Made by a program: the position numbers and the translations under genes
Shown: one piece after another, positions 1 to 8,117 of the stretch
Layout of the letters: each line of letters begins with the position of its first letter
Position numbering within the stretch: the stretch's first letter is position 1
Notes under the pieces: model-generated
Seen by the model: only the letters and a program-made list of their open reading frames with translations
Databases searched by the model: none
Told to the model about the DNA's origin: nothing
Assembly: GCA_041748075.1 (NCBI GenBank)
Contig: JBGTDX010000142.1
Coordinates: 1-57,033, forward strand
Direction: 5' to 3'
DNA: 57,033 nt
Source: JBGSYJ01 sp041748075
GTDB taxonomy: Bacteria; Acidobacteriota; Thermoanaerobaculia; Gp7-AA8

Positions 1-255
1 GGTTGCCACGAATTCGTCAACGGCCTCACTCTGTGGCAACGCGTCGGTGAGCGCCGTGAGTTTCACGGACGCGTCGTTCGCCTTCTGCGGCGGCGGCAAC
101 CGACCGGCGACGGAATCGAGGGTGCCCATCTCTCCCGGCCACGGGCGGGCGGCCGAGGCGGCGACGGCGTCTTCGGCGCGGAACCATGTGGCGATCCAGG
201 CGAGGAGGGCGAGTGTTGCTATGACTATTGCTACGACGAAGAGGGCTTTTTTCAT
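1..255 (-). CDS. Hypothetical membrane-anchored or secreted protein, C-terminus beyond the window
   Basis: An open frame of 85 codons runs from an ATG at 255 down to base 1 without a stop, so the gene is cut by the window edge. The first residues are MKKALFVVAIVIATLALLAW, a basic start followed by a strongly hydrophobic stretch, which reads as a signal peptide or N-terminal anchor. The rest is Ala/Pro-rich and shows no motif I recognise. It is divergent from the kinase gene at 566, with a 310-base region between them. Function unknown; the call rests on the start, the hydrophobic segment and the uninterrupted frame. Confidence 0.6.
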   Translation of the reverse strand, partial: MKKALFVVAIVIATLALLAWIATWFRAEDAVAASAARPWPGEMGTLDSVAGRLPPPQKANDASVKLTALTDALPQSEAVDEFVAT

Positions 256-565
256 GGGTTAGTCAGATTAGAATTGCCCGCCATTCGCCTGACGGGCTGC
301 AGCGGAACACAGTGGGGTGTGACAGAAACCCGATTGTTGAATGTTGAATTGAGCACGGGCCCGGCTCCCCATTTCAACATTCACAATTCACAATTTCAAC
401 ATTCAATTCAACATTCCGCTCCTCCCCTCATCCTGATCCCTGGTCCCTCACCATCCCGCTCTCCCGCCAGTCCGAACGAGGTACGACTCTCAGGCCCAAG
501 GCTTTCCCGGGCCCCACTCGCGCCGGGAGAGGGCCAGGCGCCGGCGTTGTACTATCCCCTCTCAG
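256..565. other. Divergent intergenic region without a gene
   Basis: These 310 bases separate two divergent genes. They hold the inverted heptamer repeat at 335-417 and then a C-rich stretch with an imperfect palindrome (about 505-535, built on CCCGGGCC and GCGCCGGGAG). No believable gene is seen. Promoters for both flanking genes should lie here, but I cannot assign them. Confidence 0.5.
335..417. repeat. Heptamer repeat hairpin (TTGAATG type)
   Basis: The left arm at 335-352 has tandem GTTGAAT units. The right arm at 371-417 has ATTCAAC/ATTCACA units of the same 7-base period. Together they can form an AT-rich imperfect hairpin in an otherwise GC-rich sequence. The same heptamer recurs at 28888-28993 and 56836-56896. 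Confidence 0.8.
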
Positions 566-2965
566 ATGGGACGGCTCTCACAGGATGACCGACTCGGGCC
601 GTACCGGATCGTAGGTCCGCTCGGGAAGGGCGGCATGGGCGAGGTCTACCGCGCGCGAGATCCGCGGCTGGACCGCGACGTCGCCATCAAGGTCGTACCC
701 GAGGACCTCATGGCGAACGAGGCCGCGCGGATGCGGTTCGAGCGGGAGGCGAAGGCCGTCGCAGCACTCTCTCATCCGAACATTCTTTCGGTCTTCGACA
801 TCGGCGTGGAGGGCAACTGCACGTTTCTCGTTTCAGAGCTCCTCGAGGGACGCACGCTGCGCGATGAACTGCGCAACGGTCCGCTTCCGGTGGAAAGAAT
901 CCGCGAATGGGGCGCTGCAATCGCCGACGGCGTTGGAGCCGCGCACCTCCAGGGAATCGTGCACCGTGACCTCAAGCCGGAGAACATCTTCATCACTTCC
1001 GCGGGAAGGGTGAAGATTCTCGACTTCGGGCTTGCAAGGGTTCACGTGTCGGCAAGCGATGCCGCGAAAGGTCAGTCGCAGGTTGCAACGAATGCCGTGA
1101 TCACGCAGCAGGGAAGCATCCTCGGCACGGTCGGCTACATGTCGCCGGAACAGGTCCGCAGCGAAGAGGCCGGGCCTGCGAGCGACATTTTCTCCCTCGG
1201 CTGCATCCTCTACGAGATGACGACGGGATGCTCGCCATTCCTCCGGCCGACTTCCGTGGAGATACTCGTCGCAGTGCTCCACATATCGCCGAAGCCGCCG
1301 TCCGAAGTGCAGCCGGGCGTCATCCCGCGTGAGCTCGACGGCATCATCGATCGCTGCCTGCGGAAGGATCCATCGGAACGCTTCCGTGATGCCGTCGACC
1401 TCGCTTTCGCGTTGCGACAGGAGACCGCGTCGGCGGCTCCGATGCCTCCGGCTCCGGTGGCTTCGATACCGCCGGCTCCAGTCACGAGACTTCCTCGCGC
1501 ATGGATGCTCGCAGCAGCGGCAGCCGTGGTGATCATCGCCGGCGGCCTTCTCGTCTGGACCTTCGGAAGAGGATTGGAGTCGCCGGAAATGCCGACGGTC
1601 CGTGTCGCCGAAGCGTCGCCATTGACGCTCGCAATTCCGCAATTCGATCAGGCCGAAGGCGGCTCTGCCCAGTACGCTGCCGACGCCGTGCAGGGGGAGA
1701 TCGTCCGGTGGCTTTCACGCAGTCCCCGCATCCGGATCGTCGCCGATGACACGGCGCGCGAGGTGATGAAGAGCGGCTCCGGATCGGCGATGGCGGAGAA
1801 GCTCGGCATCGACTATTTCCTCATCGGCAGGGTCGAGGATGGCGACGCGCACCGCACGACGATCGAGGTGAGGCCGCGTTCCGGGAAATCCGCCCGCATT
1901 GAGGTGACGGCTGCGGATCTTCCTGCCGCCGGGCGTCTCGCGGCCGAAGAAATCATCCGGCAGCTCGGCCTCCCGGAGCTGGCCCCGCAGCAGGAGCCGT
2001 CGAAGTCCGATCCTCATGCGGCGCGGATTTATTACGAAGCGCGGCATTTCTGGAACAAGAGGGATGAGGCGGGACTGCAGAAGGCCATCGAACTGCTGCA
2101 TCAGGCGATCGATATCGATCCGCAGTTCGCGCTCGCGTATGTGGGGCTTGCCGAGGCGTATTCGGTGCTGCATACGGCGGCGTCGCTCCCGACGAGCGAG
2201 ACGTTTCCGCGGGCGAGGGCGGCGGCGAAACGCGCACTCGAGATCGACGAGTCGCTCGCCGAGGCACACGTATCGCTGGCGTACGTGATGGAGCGGTACG
2301 ATCGCGACTGGGCCGCAGCGGAAAGAGAGTATCAGCGCGCCATCGCACTGCGCCCTGACTATGCAACGGCGCATCAGTGGTATGGCGAACTGCTCACGTC
2401 GCGCGGCAGAAAAGAGGAGGCGCGAGCCGCGATGGAGCGGGCGCGTGAGCTCGACCCGCTCTCGGCCATCATCGCCGCGTCGGACATCTGGCTCGAGCTG
2501 CTGTTCCGCGACTATGACGCTGCGGTGCGCAACGGGAGATCGACGATTGCGGCCTTTCCCGACTTTTCCAGCGCTCGTTCGTATACGGCGCGAGCACTGC
2601 TCGAAAAGGGTCAGAACTCCGAGGCGATCGCCATGCACAGAACGGCAGTCTCATTGCGCCGGTCGAAGATTCTCGAGCTGTGGCTGGCGGAGGCGCTGGT
2701 GCGAGATGGAAAGACCAGCGAGGCGCTCGCAATCGTGCGACGGATCGAAGCGGGCGGCGAATATGTCAATCCGTACTATCTCGCATTTCCTTACATCGCG
2801 CTCGGAGATCATGATCGCGCGCTGAGTCTGCTCGAAGAAGCGGTGGAGACATCGGTCGAGCAGCTCGCGTGGTTCGACCTCGATCCGAGTCTTGATCCGC
2901 TGCGGACTTCGCCGCGGTTCCAGTCGATGTCGAAGCGTCTCGAAGTTCCGCGGATTCAGGACTGA
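566..2965 (+). CDS. Membrane Ser/Thr protein kinase with C-terminal TPR repeats
   Basis: Bacterial Hanks-type (PknB-like) kinase of 799 residues. Seen: glycine-rich loop LGKGGMGEV at residues 19-27, ATP-binding Lys42, catalytic HRDLKPEN at 133-140, DFG at 153-155, and GTVGYMSPEQ in the activation segment near 187-196. After a Pro/Ala linker there is one membrane segment at about 313-334. An alpha/beta region follows at about 350-465, resembling the FlgO/TolB-like module often found before TPRs, then TPR-like helices to the end. Family knowledge says the kinase is cytoplasmic and the TPR part probably periplasmic. The substrate is unknown. The ATG at 566 has no clear Shine-Dalgarno, but it gives the expected kinase N-terminus. 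Confidence 0.9.
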   Translation: MGRLSQDDRLGPYRIVGPLGKGGMGEVYRARDPRLDRDVAIKVVPEDLMANEAARMRFEREAKAVAALSHPNILSVFDIGVEGNCTFLVSELLEGRTLRDELRNGPLPVERIREWGAAIADGVGAAHLQGIVHRDLKPENIFITSAGRVKILDFGLARVHVSASDAAKGQSQVATNAVITQQGSILGTVGYMSPEQVRSEEAGPASDIFSLGCILYEMTTGCSPFLRPTSVEILVAVLHISPKPPSEVQPGVIPRELDGIIDRCLRKDPSERFRDAVDLAFALRQETASAAPMPPAPVASIPPAPVTRLPRAWMLAAAAAVVIIAGGLLVWTFGRGLESPEMPTVRVAEASPLTLAIPQFDQAEGGSAQYAADAVQGEIVRWLSRSPRIRIVADDTAREVMKSGSGSAMAEKLGIDYFLIGRVEDGDAHRTTIEVRPRSGKSARIEVTAADLPAAGRLAAEEIIRQLGLPELAPQQEPSKSDPHAARIYYEARHFWNKRDEAGLQKAIELLHQAIDIDPQFALAYVGLAEAYSVLHTAASLPTSETFPRARAAAKRALEIDESLAEAHVSLAYVMERYDRDWAAAEREYQRAIALRPDYATAHQWYGELLTSRGRKEEARAAMERARELDPLSAIIAASDIWLELLFRDYDAAVRNGRSTIAAFPDFSSARSYTARALLEKGQNSEAIAMHRTAVSLRRSKILELWLAEALVRDGKTSEALAIVRRIEAGGEYVNPYYLAFPYIALGDHDRALSLLEEAVETSVEQLAWFDLDPSLDPLRTSPRFQSMSKRLEVPRIQD

Positions 2966-3056
2966 GCAGTCCTAGCGTCGTGGCCGGAGATCCTCCCTTC
3001 GGCACACACACGCTTGCTTCTAATGAACCTCTCCGAACCGGGAGAGATGTAGAAAC

Positions 3057-3139
3057 ACGTCATCCTGAGCGAAGCGAAGGATCTTCTGAAGAGGATCGAG
3101 CATCGCAAACGAGATCCTTCGCTTCGCTCAGGATGACGT
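3057..3139. repeat. Dispersed palindrome of the HPERSEG type, copy 1
   Basis: A perfect 28-base inverted repeat: arm 3057-3084 (begins ACGTCATCCTGAGCGAAGCG) pairs with 3112-3139, around a 27-base loop. It lies downstream of the kinase and of the convergent protease gene. A partial copy (CTCAGCATGACAC) follows near 3146-3161. Related copies are at 7942-8030, 41105-41152, 42873-42905 and 55956-56045. Confidence 0.9.
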
Positions 3140-3246
3140 GGCCTCGCTCAGCATGACACGCTCGTTCGTCAGTCTTGCGATCAGCCCACCTTTGCGGGAG
3201 ATCACGAGTCTGTCAACACCGATAGTGTTCCGCGGGTCGGGCACTC

Positions 3247-4467
3247 CTACCGCTTGCACAGCTGAGTGCCGTTCTGCCTGGCCGGACATGCGTCTCGATT
3301 GCCGAAGGTCTGCGTGAAGCTGGTGCGGTTGCAGTAGGCGGGGTAGTCGGTGTGCAATGAGGCGGCGACCAGTTGTCCCTCGGCGTTGAAGTACTCCTCG
3401 CCTCCCCCCAGCAGGGACTCGTTCCAGCGCACCTGGCGGTACCCACCATCGCACGCGCGGGTCGTCACACTCCAGGAGCCCCGTTGCGAGCAGAGTTTGC
3501 TGCGCCACTCGAGGGCCTCGTCGTACGTCGGGCAGACACCGCCGTAACGCTCGCAGTACTCCGCGAGAGTCCCGGTACACGACTCTCTGCGCGCTGTCCT
3601 GGCCGGTGCGCTGGTTTTCGCCGTCTCGATCGGCTCAGGCGTTTCGACAGGCTCGATCGTCGCACCCGATTCCACAGCCTGAGGTTCATCGGAAGCGTGA
3701 TCATTCATGATCGAGTCCATCCAGGGCGCATAGGTGGACACTCTCGTGTAGTACTCGGTGACTCCGTAAAGTCCCTCGCGGCCGCCCGTTGCACGCGTGC
3801 TCTGGCCTGAGCCTATCCCGACCAGATAGCGCTTCCCCGCATCGTCGATGAAGGCTGGACCTCCGCTGTCTCCGGGACCACTGATGCCCTCGAGCTCCGT
3901 GGCTTTGTCGCCCTGGTCGAAGGGGAACTTCAGCCAGGCTTCCGTTGCACTCTCGATCCGGTTTGTCGCCGCGCGAACGCGTCCGTCGTTGCGTTCCGGT
4001 CCCGTGACTCCTGTTCCAGTATCGCCGATTCCGACGAGGGTGACGAGCTGCCCGGCCTCGTCCTGCTGGCGATAGATGAGCGCAGGCTCAACTCCACTGA
4101 CTTCGCTGGCGAGCCTTATCAGCGCAATGTCGTGCGGGCCATCGTTCCACTCAGGGTGCATGTGAACTGCGGCGACCTCGTAGTCCCTGCCGGAAAGGGT
4201 AACGAGGTGTCCCGGCTTGATGAGAGTCGCGATGTGGGCCGCGGTGGCTACCCAACGGAAATCCACGAGGGTACCTTCTCCATCCGGGGGCTTGCCCGGC
4301 TCCTGTGTGTTCATGTGGACGAGTTGGGAGTACGACTTTGCAAGCTCGAGGTAGCGACCGTCATCTCGATCATGGCGGATGATGATGCCGGGAGCCGGAG
4401 TGGCTCGAGCAAGAAGGAACAGCGCAAGCCAGACAGCACTCCTGCAACTCAGTTTCGCCTTCTGCAT
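3247..4467 (-). CDS. Secreted trypsin-like serine protease with Cys-rich C-terminal region
   Basis: Predicted S1-family (chymotrypsin-fold) endopeptidase, 406 residues from the ATG at 4467. That start is preferred over an in-frame start at 4497 because it begins a normal signal peptide (MQKAK, then a hydrophobic stretch to about residue 25). The catalytic triad is visible: His78 in TAAH, Asp113 in HDIALI and Ser201 in GDSGG. After the protease domain there is a Pro/Glu/Thr-rich linker and about 120 residues with paired cysteines that I do not recognise. The protein is probably exported to the periplasm or outside. Gene order is convergent with the kinase, and it shares its strand with the response regulator gene upstream. 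Confidence 0.88.
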   Translation of the reverse strand: MQKAKLSCRSAVWLALFLLARATPAPGIIIRHDRDDGRYLELAKSYSQLVHMNTQEPGKPPDGEGTLVDFRWVATAAHIATLIKPGHLVTLSGRDYEVAAVHMHPEWNDGPHDIALIRLASEVSGVEPALIYRQQDEAGQLVTLVGIGDTGTGVTGPERNDGRVRAATNRIESATEAWLKFPFDQGDKATELEGISGPGDSGGPAFIDDAGKRYLVGIGSGQSTRATGGREGLYGVTEYYTRVSTYAPWMDSIMNDHASDEPQAVESGATIEPVETPEPIETAKTSAPARTARRESCTGTLAEYCERYGGVCPTYDEALEWRSKLCSQRGSWSVTTRACDGGYRQVRWNESLLGGGEEYFNAEGQLVAASLHTDYPAYCNRTSFTQTFGNRDACPARQNGTQLCKR

Positions 4468-4509
4468 GCGTCCTCCGATCGTACGGTCGTACGACATTCT
4501 CGTCGCGAT

Positions 4510-5076
4510 TCAGCTCTCCGCTTTCATTCCCAGGACGATCTCGATGGCGGACAGGAGCGCCTGGGGTCTTGCGGGTTTGCTCATGTAGCCGGTGGCTCCC
4601 AGGGCGAGGCCCTTGGCGACGTCGGCAGGATCGCTGAGGCTCGTGAGCATCACAACGGGAATCGCGCTGAAGTCGGGATGGCGGCGGAGGCGCTCGAGGA
4701 TTGCGAAGCCGTTCGCGTCGGGAAGCATGATGTCGAGCAGCATCAGGTCGGGCTGCGGTTTCGCGTTGAGCGCGCGGATGATCTCCTGAAGGTTTTTAGC
4801 CGTGCGCGTGGTGAAGCCATGGCGTTTTATGACGGCATCGATGACGGTGACGGTTCCCGGGTCGTCTTCAACGATCAGGACGAGAGGCGCGGTTCCTTTG
4901 AAGGCTTCGGAGGACGCGCGGCGGACGATGTTGACGAAGAAGCCGCTCGAGCGGAGCTTCTCGTCGCCGATCATCGCGGCGTTTCTGAAAGGGTGGGTGT
5001 CGTCGGGCGAGACGTCTGGCTCGGCATTGACGAGACCGGCGAGTACGTTGTCCGCTGTAATTTCCTGATCGGACAT
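4510..5076 (-). CDS. Response regulator, single receiver domain
   Basis: 188 residues: an N-terminal region of about 62 residues without a known motif, then one receiver (CheY-like) domain to the C-terminus. Acidic pocket Asp71/Asp72, phospho-acceptor Asp115 in LLDIMLP, Thr145 and Lys167 are all in place, so it should be phosphorylatable. No output domain follows, so it must act through protein contacts or relay. It lies 152 bases downstream of the hybrid histidine kinase on the same strand, which makes that kinase's HPt domain a plausible phosphate donor (inference). Confidence 0.9.
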   Translation of the reverse strand: MSDQEITADNVLAGLVNAEPDVSPDDTHPFRNAAMIGDEKLRSSGFFVNIVRRASSEAFKGTAPLVLIVEDDPGTVTVIDAVIKRHGFTTRTAKNLQEIIRALNAKPQPDLMLLDIMLPDANGFAILERLRRHPDFSAIPVVMLTSLSDPADVAKGLALGATGYMSKPARPQALLSAIEIVLGMKAES

Positions 5077-5228
5077 GTCTGGTGATGTTCCTCCCCTGTG
5101 CCGGGGATTGTAACGGAACGTTGAGGGAAAGGGGCGGGGGATGCCGTCGTCCGCGCCGTCGTACCTCGTACGTCACCGTTACAGGAAGGACGTCGCACCG
5201 AGGGCGCGGGGCCACCGCATCACACTGC

Positions 5229-7850
5229 TCACCCTACGGTGTTGCGCTGTCTCAGCTCTTCAACGGCGGGGGTCACGGAGGCGCTCAGCTTTTCGACCAG
5301 CGAGTCGATGTCGTCCAGAGCGCTCTGTTTCGCGGCTTCTTCGATTCGACTCGCACCCTCGGCGACACCGATGGCGCCGACGTTCATGGCGGCGCCCTTG
5401 ATGGCGTGGGCGGAGGCCCGGAGTGCGCCGGCGTCCCGGGCTTCGGCGCTGCTGCGCAAGACAACGAGCTTCGCCGACGTCTCGTTCATGAACGAGTCGA
5501 TGAGGCCACGTACTATCTCGCCATCCGGCGTGTCGTAGCAGCGCAGCTCGTTGAGACGGGCCCAGTCGATGACGGACGACGGCGCCTGCTCCGTGGAGGA
5601 AGGCAGGCGATTGGAATCCCGTGCCACATGTTTCGCGGTCTTCTCGAGCATCGCGCGCACAGCTTCGAAGTCGAGCGGCTTGGTGAGGTAATCGTCCATC
5701 CCCGCGGTCAGGCAGATCTCCCGATCTTCCGGCATCGCATCGGCCGTCATCGCGACGATGCGCGGAGCGGGCAGTCCCGGATTTTCGTAGGCGAAGTCGC
5801 GGATGCGGCGTGTCGCCTCCAGCCCGTCCATCTCAGGCATGTGCACGTCCATCAGTACGAGGTCGTACGCATCATCCGACTCCGCAGCTTTGGTCACATG
5901 TTCGACGGCCTCGACGCCGTTCTCGACAAAATACGCGCTGTATCCGAGGCGGCGGAGCACCAGTCCGGCGACCTTGCGATTCACTTCGTTGTCATCGGCA
6001 ACGAGGATCTTCATCGGAGCGGTGAGCGGGACGGCCTGCAGTCCCGCCCCCGTCCGTTCATGGTGATACGCAGCGCCGGTGTGATCGAGCACGCGCACGA
6101 TCGAGTCGAAGAGCTTCGACTGCCGCACCGGTTTCATCAGCCGCGCGTTGAAGAGTTTCTCCGGATCGTCCTTGCTCTGCACGAGTGAGGACGAGAGCAG
6201 AATCAGCGGGAGCTCGTGGTTCCGGCTCGTCTCGCGGATGCGATGCGCGAGCGTCATGCCGTCGACGTCGGGCATGTGCAGATCGAGGATCGCGAGAACG
6301 AACGGCTCGCCGTCCGCAAGTTTTGCGATCGCCTCTTCGGCGTTCTCCACCGCCTCCGGCTTCATTCCCCACGATGCGAGATGCGCGCAGAGGACCCGGC
6401 GGTTCGTCGCGTTGTCGTCGACGACCAGGACGCGCTGACCGGCAACTTCCGCCGTCGAGATGCGAGGCCTCTTCCGGCGATCCTTCGCGACCTGCGCCTT
6501 GACGGTGAAGGTGAATGTGCTCCCCTCCCCTTCCCTGCTCGCGACAGTGATTGTTCCGCCCATGAGCTCCGTCAGCCGTTTCGAGATCGCGAGCCCGAGG
6601 CCTGTACCGCCGTAGCGGCGCGTGGTGGAGGCGTCGGCCTGGCTGAATGGGATGAAGAGGATCGGAAGGCGGTCGGCGGGGATGCCGATGCCAGTGTCGC
6701 GAACGCTGAATTCCATCTCCGCCGGCGAATCCTTTTCAGGCGCGGCCAGGCTACGCACCGTGACGACCACTTCCCCTTCGGACGTGAACTTCACGGCGTT
6801 GCCCGCGAGGTTCGTCAGGACCTGGCGGAGGCGGATAGCGTCGCCGTGAATCAACTCGGGGACGTCGGGCTCGACTTCGCAGACGAGCTCGATGCCGTTA
6901 TCGCGGGCGCGCATTCCGACGATCTCGAGCGCTTCCTCGACGACGCCGCGCACGCTGAGCGGTTCGTCTTCGAGCTCGAGCCGTCCCGACTCGATGCGCG
7001 AGTAGTCGAGGATGTCGTTGATTACCGCGAGGAGTGTCGTTCCGGAGACCTGGATGGTGCGGACGAAGTCCTGCTGCTCGGGCGTCATCCGCGTGTCGGC
7101 GAGAAGGCTCGTCATTCCGAGGACGCCGCTGAGAGGTGTGCGTATCTCGTGGCTCATCGTGGCGAGGAACGCGGCTTTCGCCTGCGCGGCCTGCAGGGCC
7201 TCTTCCCGCGCTTCGAACAGCTCCAAGTTCTGACGCTGAATCTCATCGGCCTGCTCGGCGATGCGCCTGCGGCTCTGAACGAAGCTGCGCGCCGTGCGAT
7301 AGGTGAGAAAGCCCATCATCGTCTGGAAGAGGAAAAGGCCGAGGGCGGAGAGTGCGATGCCGACGGGCGAAGCGTTCGTGGCGATGGAGAAGTTCGTCAC
7401 GGTTGCCCCGGTGATCAGCGCGCTGGCGATGAATGCAGACGCACCGACGAGAAGCAGCGGAACCCCGCCGACGCTGGTGAGGATCGAAGCGATGCCGGTG
7501 ACGATTGCGAGTGTCGGCACGAGCTGGAATGACGCGAGGGCTATGGCGGCGCCTGCTGCGAAGGAATCGATGACGAGGGAGCGCATCTCGGCGCGGCGAA
7601 CGTTGCCCTTGCTGCTCTGCGCGAGGAACCGGGCGACGTGCGGCCAGACGAGGGCGTAGATTCCGAGGATGATCCAGAGCGTGAGTGGAATGGGGTTGCC
7701 CGCGCTGGTCCGCGCCGTGACGACGAGCAGCGCGAGGATCGGGCAGGCGAAGATGCGGACCAGGTGATCGAGCTTGACGATCGGATGGACGCGCGCGGCG
7801 AGCCGCTTGCGGCGGATGATGGTGCTTTCCGGGGCCGAGATGTCAGTCAT
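5229..7850 (-). CDS. Hybrid histidine kinase: MASE2-like sensor, two receivers, HPt
   Basis: 873 residues from the ATG at 7850. An open frame continues to 7949 but runs into a repeat, so the inner ATG is preferred. Order: about five membrane segments within residues 35-195, where LVWPHVARFLAQ and the following RRAEMRSLVIDS resemble the MASE2 sensor of cyclases; short coiled coil 200-225; HisKA with phospho-His234 in MSHEIRTPL; HATPase with NLAGNAVKF and GTGLGL (about 330-450); receiver 1 with Asp523; receiver 2 with Asp668; C-terminal HPt with His815 in AHAIKG. This is a full internal phosphorelay at the inner membrane. The signal is unknown. The response regulator gene lies just downstream. 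Confidence 0.93.
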   Translation of the reverse strand: MTDISAPESTIIRRKRLAARVHPIVKLDHLVRIFACPILALLVVTARTSAGNPIPLTLWIILGIYALVWPHVARFLAQSSKGNVRRAEMRSLVIDSFAAGAAIALASFQLVPTLAIVTGIASILTSVGGVPLLLVGASAFIASALITGATVTNFSIATNASPVGIALSALGLFLFQTMMGFLTYRTARSFVQSRRRIAEQADEIQRQNLELFEAREEALQAAQAKAAFLATMSHEIRTPLSGVLGMTSLLADTRMTPEQQDFVRTIQVSGTTLLAVINDILDYSRIESGRLELEDEPLSVRGVVEEALEIVGMRARDNGIELVCEVEPDVPELIHGDAIRLRQVLTNLAGNAVKFTSEGEVVVTVRSLAAPEKDSPAEMEFSVRDTGIGIPADRLPILFIPFSQADASTTRRYGGTGLGLAISKRLTELMGGTITVASREGEGSTFTFTVKAQVAKDRRKRPRISTAEVAGQRVLVVDDNATNRRVLCAHLASWGMKPEAVENAEEAIAKLADGEPFVLAILDLHMPDVDGMTLAHRIRETSRNHELPLILLSSSLVQSKDDPEKLFNARLMKPVRQSKLFDSIVRVLDHTGAAYHHERTGAGLQAVPLTAPMKILVADDNEVNRKVAGLVLRRLGYSAYFVENGVEAVEHVTKAAESDDAYDLVLMDVHMPEMDGLEATRRIRDFAYENPGLPAPRIVAMTADAMPEDREICLTAGMDDYLTKPLDFEAVRAMLEKTAKHVARDSNRLPSSTEQAPSSVIDWARLNELRCYDTPDGEIVRGLIDSFMNETSAKLVVLRSSAEARDAGALRASAHAIKGAAMNVGAIGVAEGASRIEEAAKQSALDDIDSLVEKLSASVTPAVEELRQRNTVG

Positions 7851-7941
7851 GCGGGCGTTGAAGAGTCCTGTATCGTGAGAGACGAACGATTGTAATGGGA
7901 ACTGCCATAGTATATGAGGCAGGTCCAACAACAGGAATCGG

Positions 7942-8030
7942 CGTGTCATCCTGAGCGAAGCGAAGGATCCCCTGAAGATTTTCGGTATCTCCTCGAGGGA
8001 GGTGATCCTTCGCTTCGCCAGGATGACACG
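7942..8030. repeat. Dispersed palindrome of the HPERSEG type, copy 2
   Basis: Arms 7942-7969 and 8004-8030 are inverted copies that differ by one deleted base. They enclose a core with CTGAAGATTTTCGGTATCTC that matches the cores of the copies near 41110 and 55985. It sits between the divergent hybrid kinase and patatin genes. Translated on the plus strand it gives the tell-tale peptide CHPERSEGSPE, which is why open frames appear to extend through it. Confidence 0.9.
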
Positions 8031-8117
8031 GTTGGCACTTCTCGTATCACCAGAGGCAAGGTCCTGGAGGGCCGGCCCGGCCTGATGGCTCGTCAGGCAT
8101 CACATGTTGAGGAGTCG

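Noticed and set aside
335..417. Heptamer hairpins as ordinary intrinsic terminators
   Set aside because: They are AT-rich, lack a following T tract, and occur also in divergent promoter regions, unlike the carD terminator at 56768-56797.
3057..3139. The perfect inverted repeat as ends of an insertion sequence
   Set aside because: The loop is only 27 bases, and neither a transposase nor a target duplication is seen. It matches the dispersed palindrome family instead.
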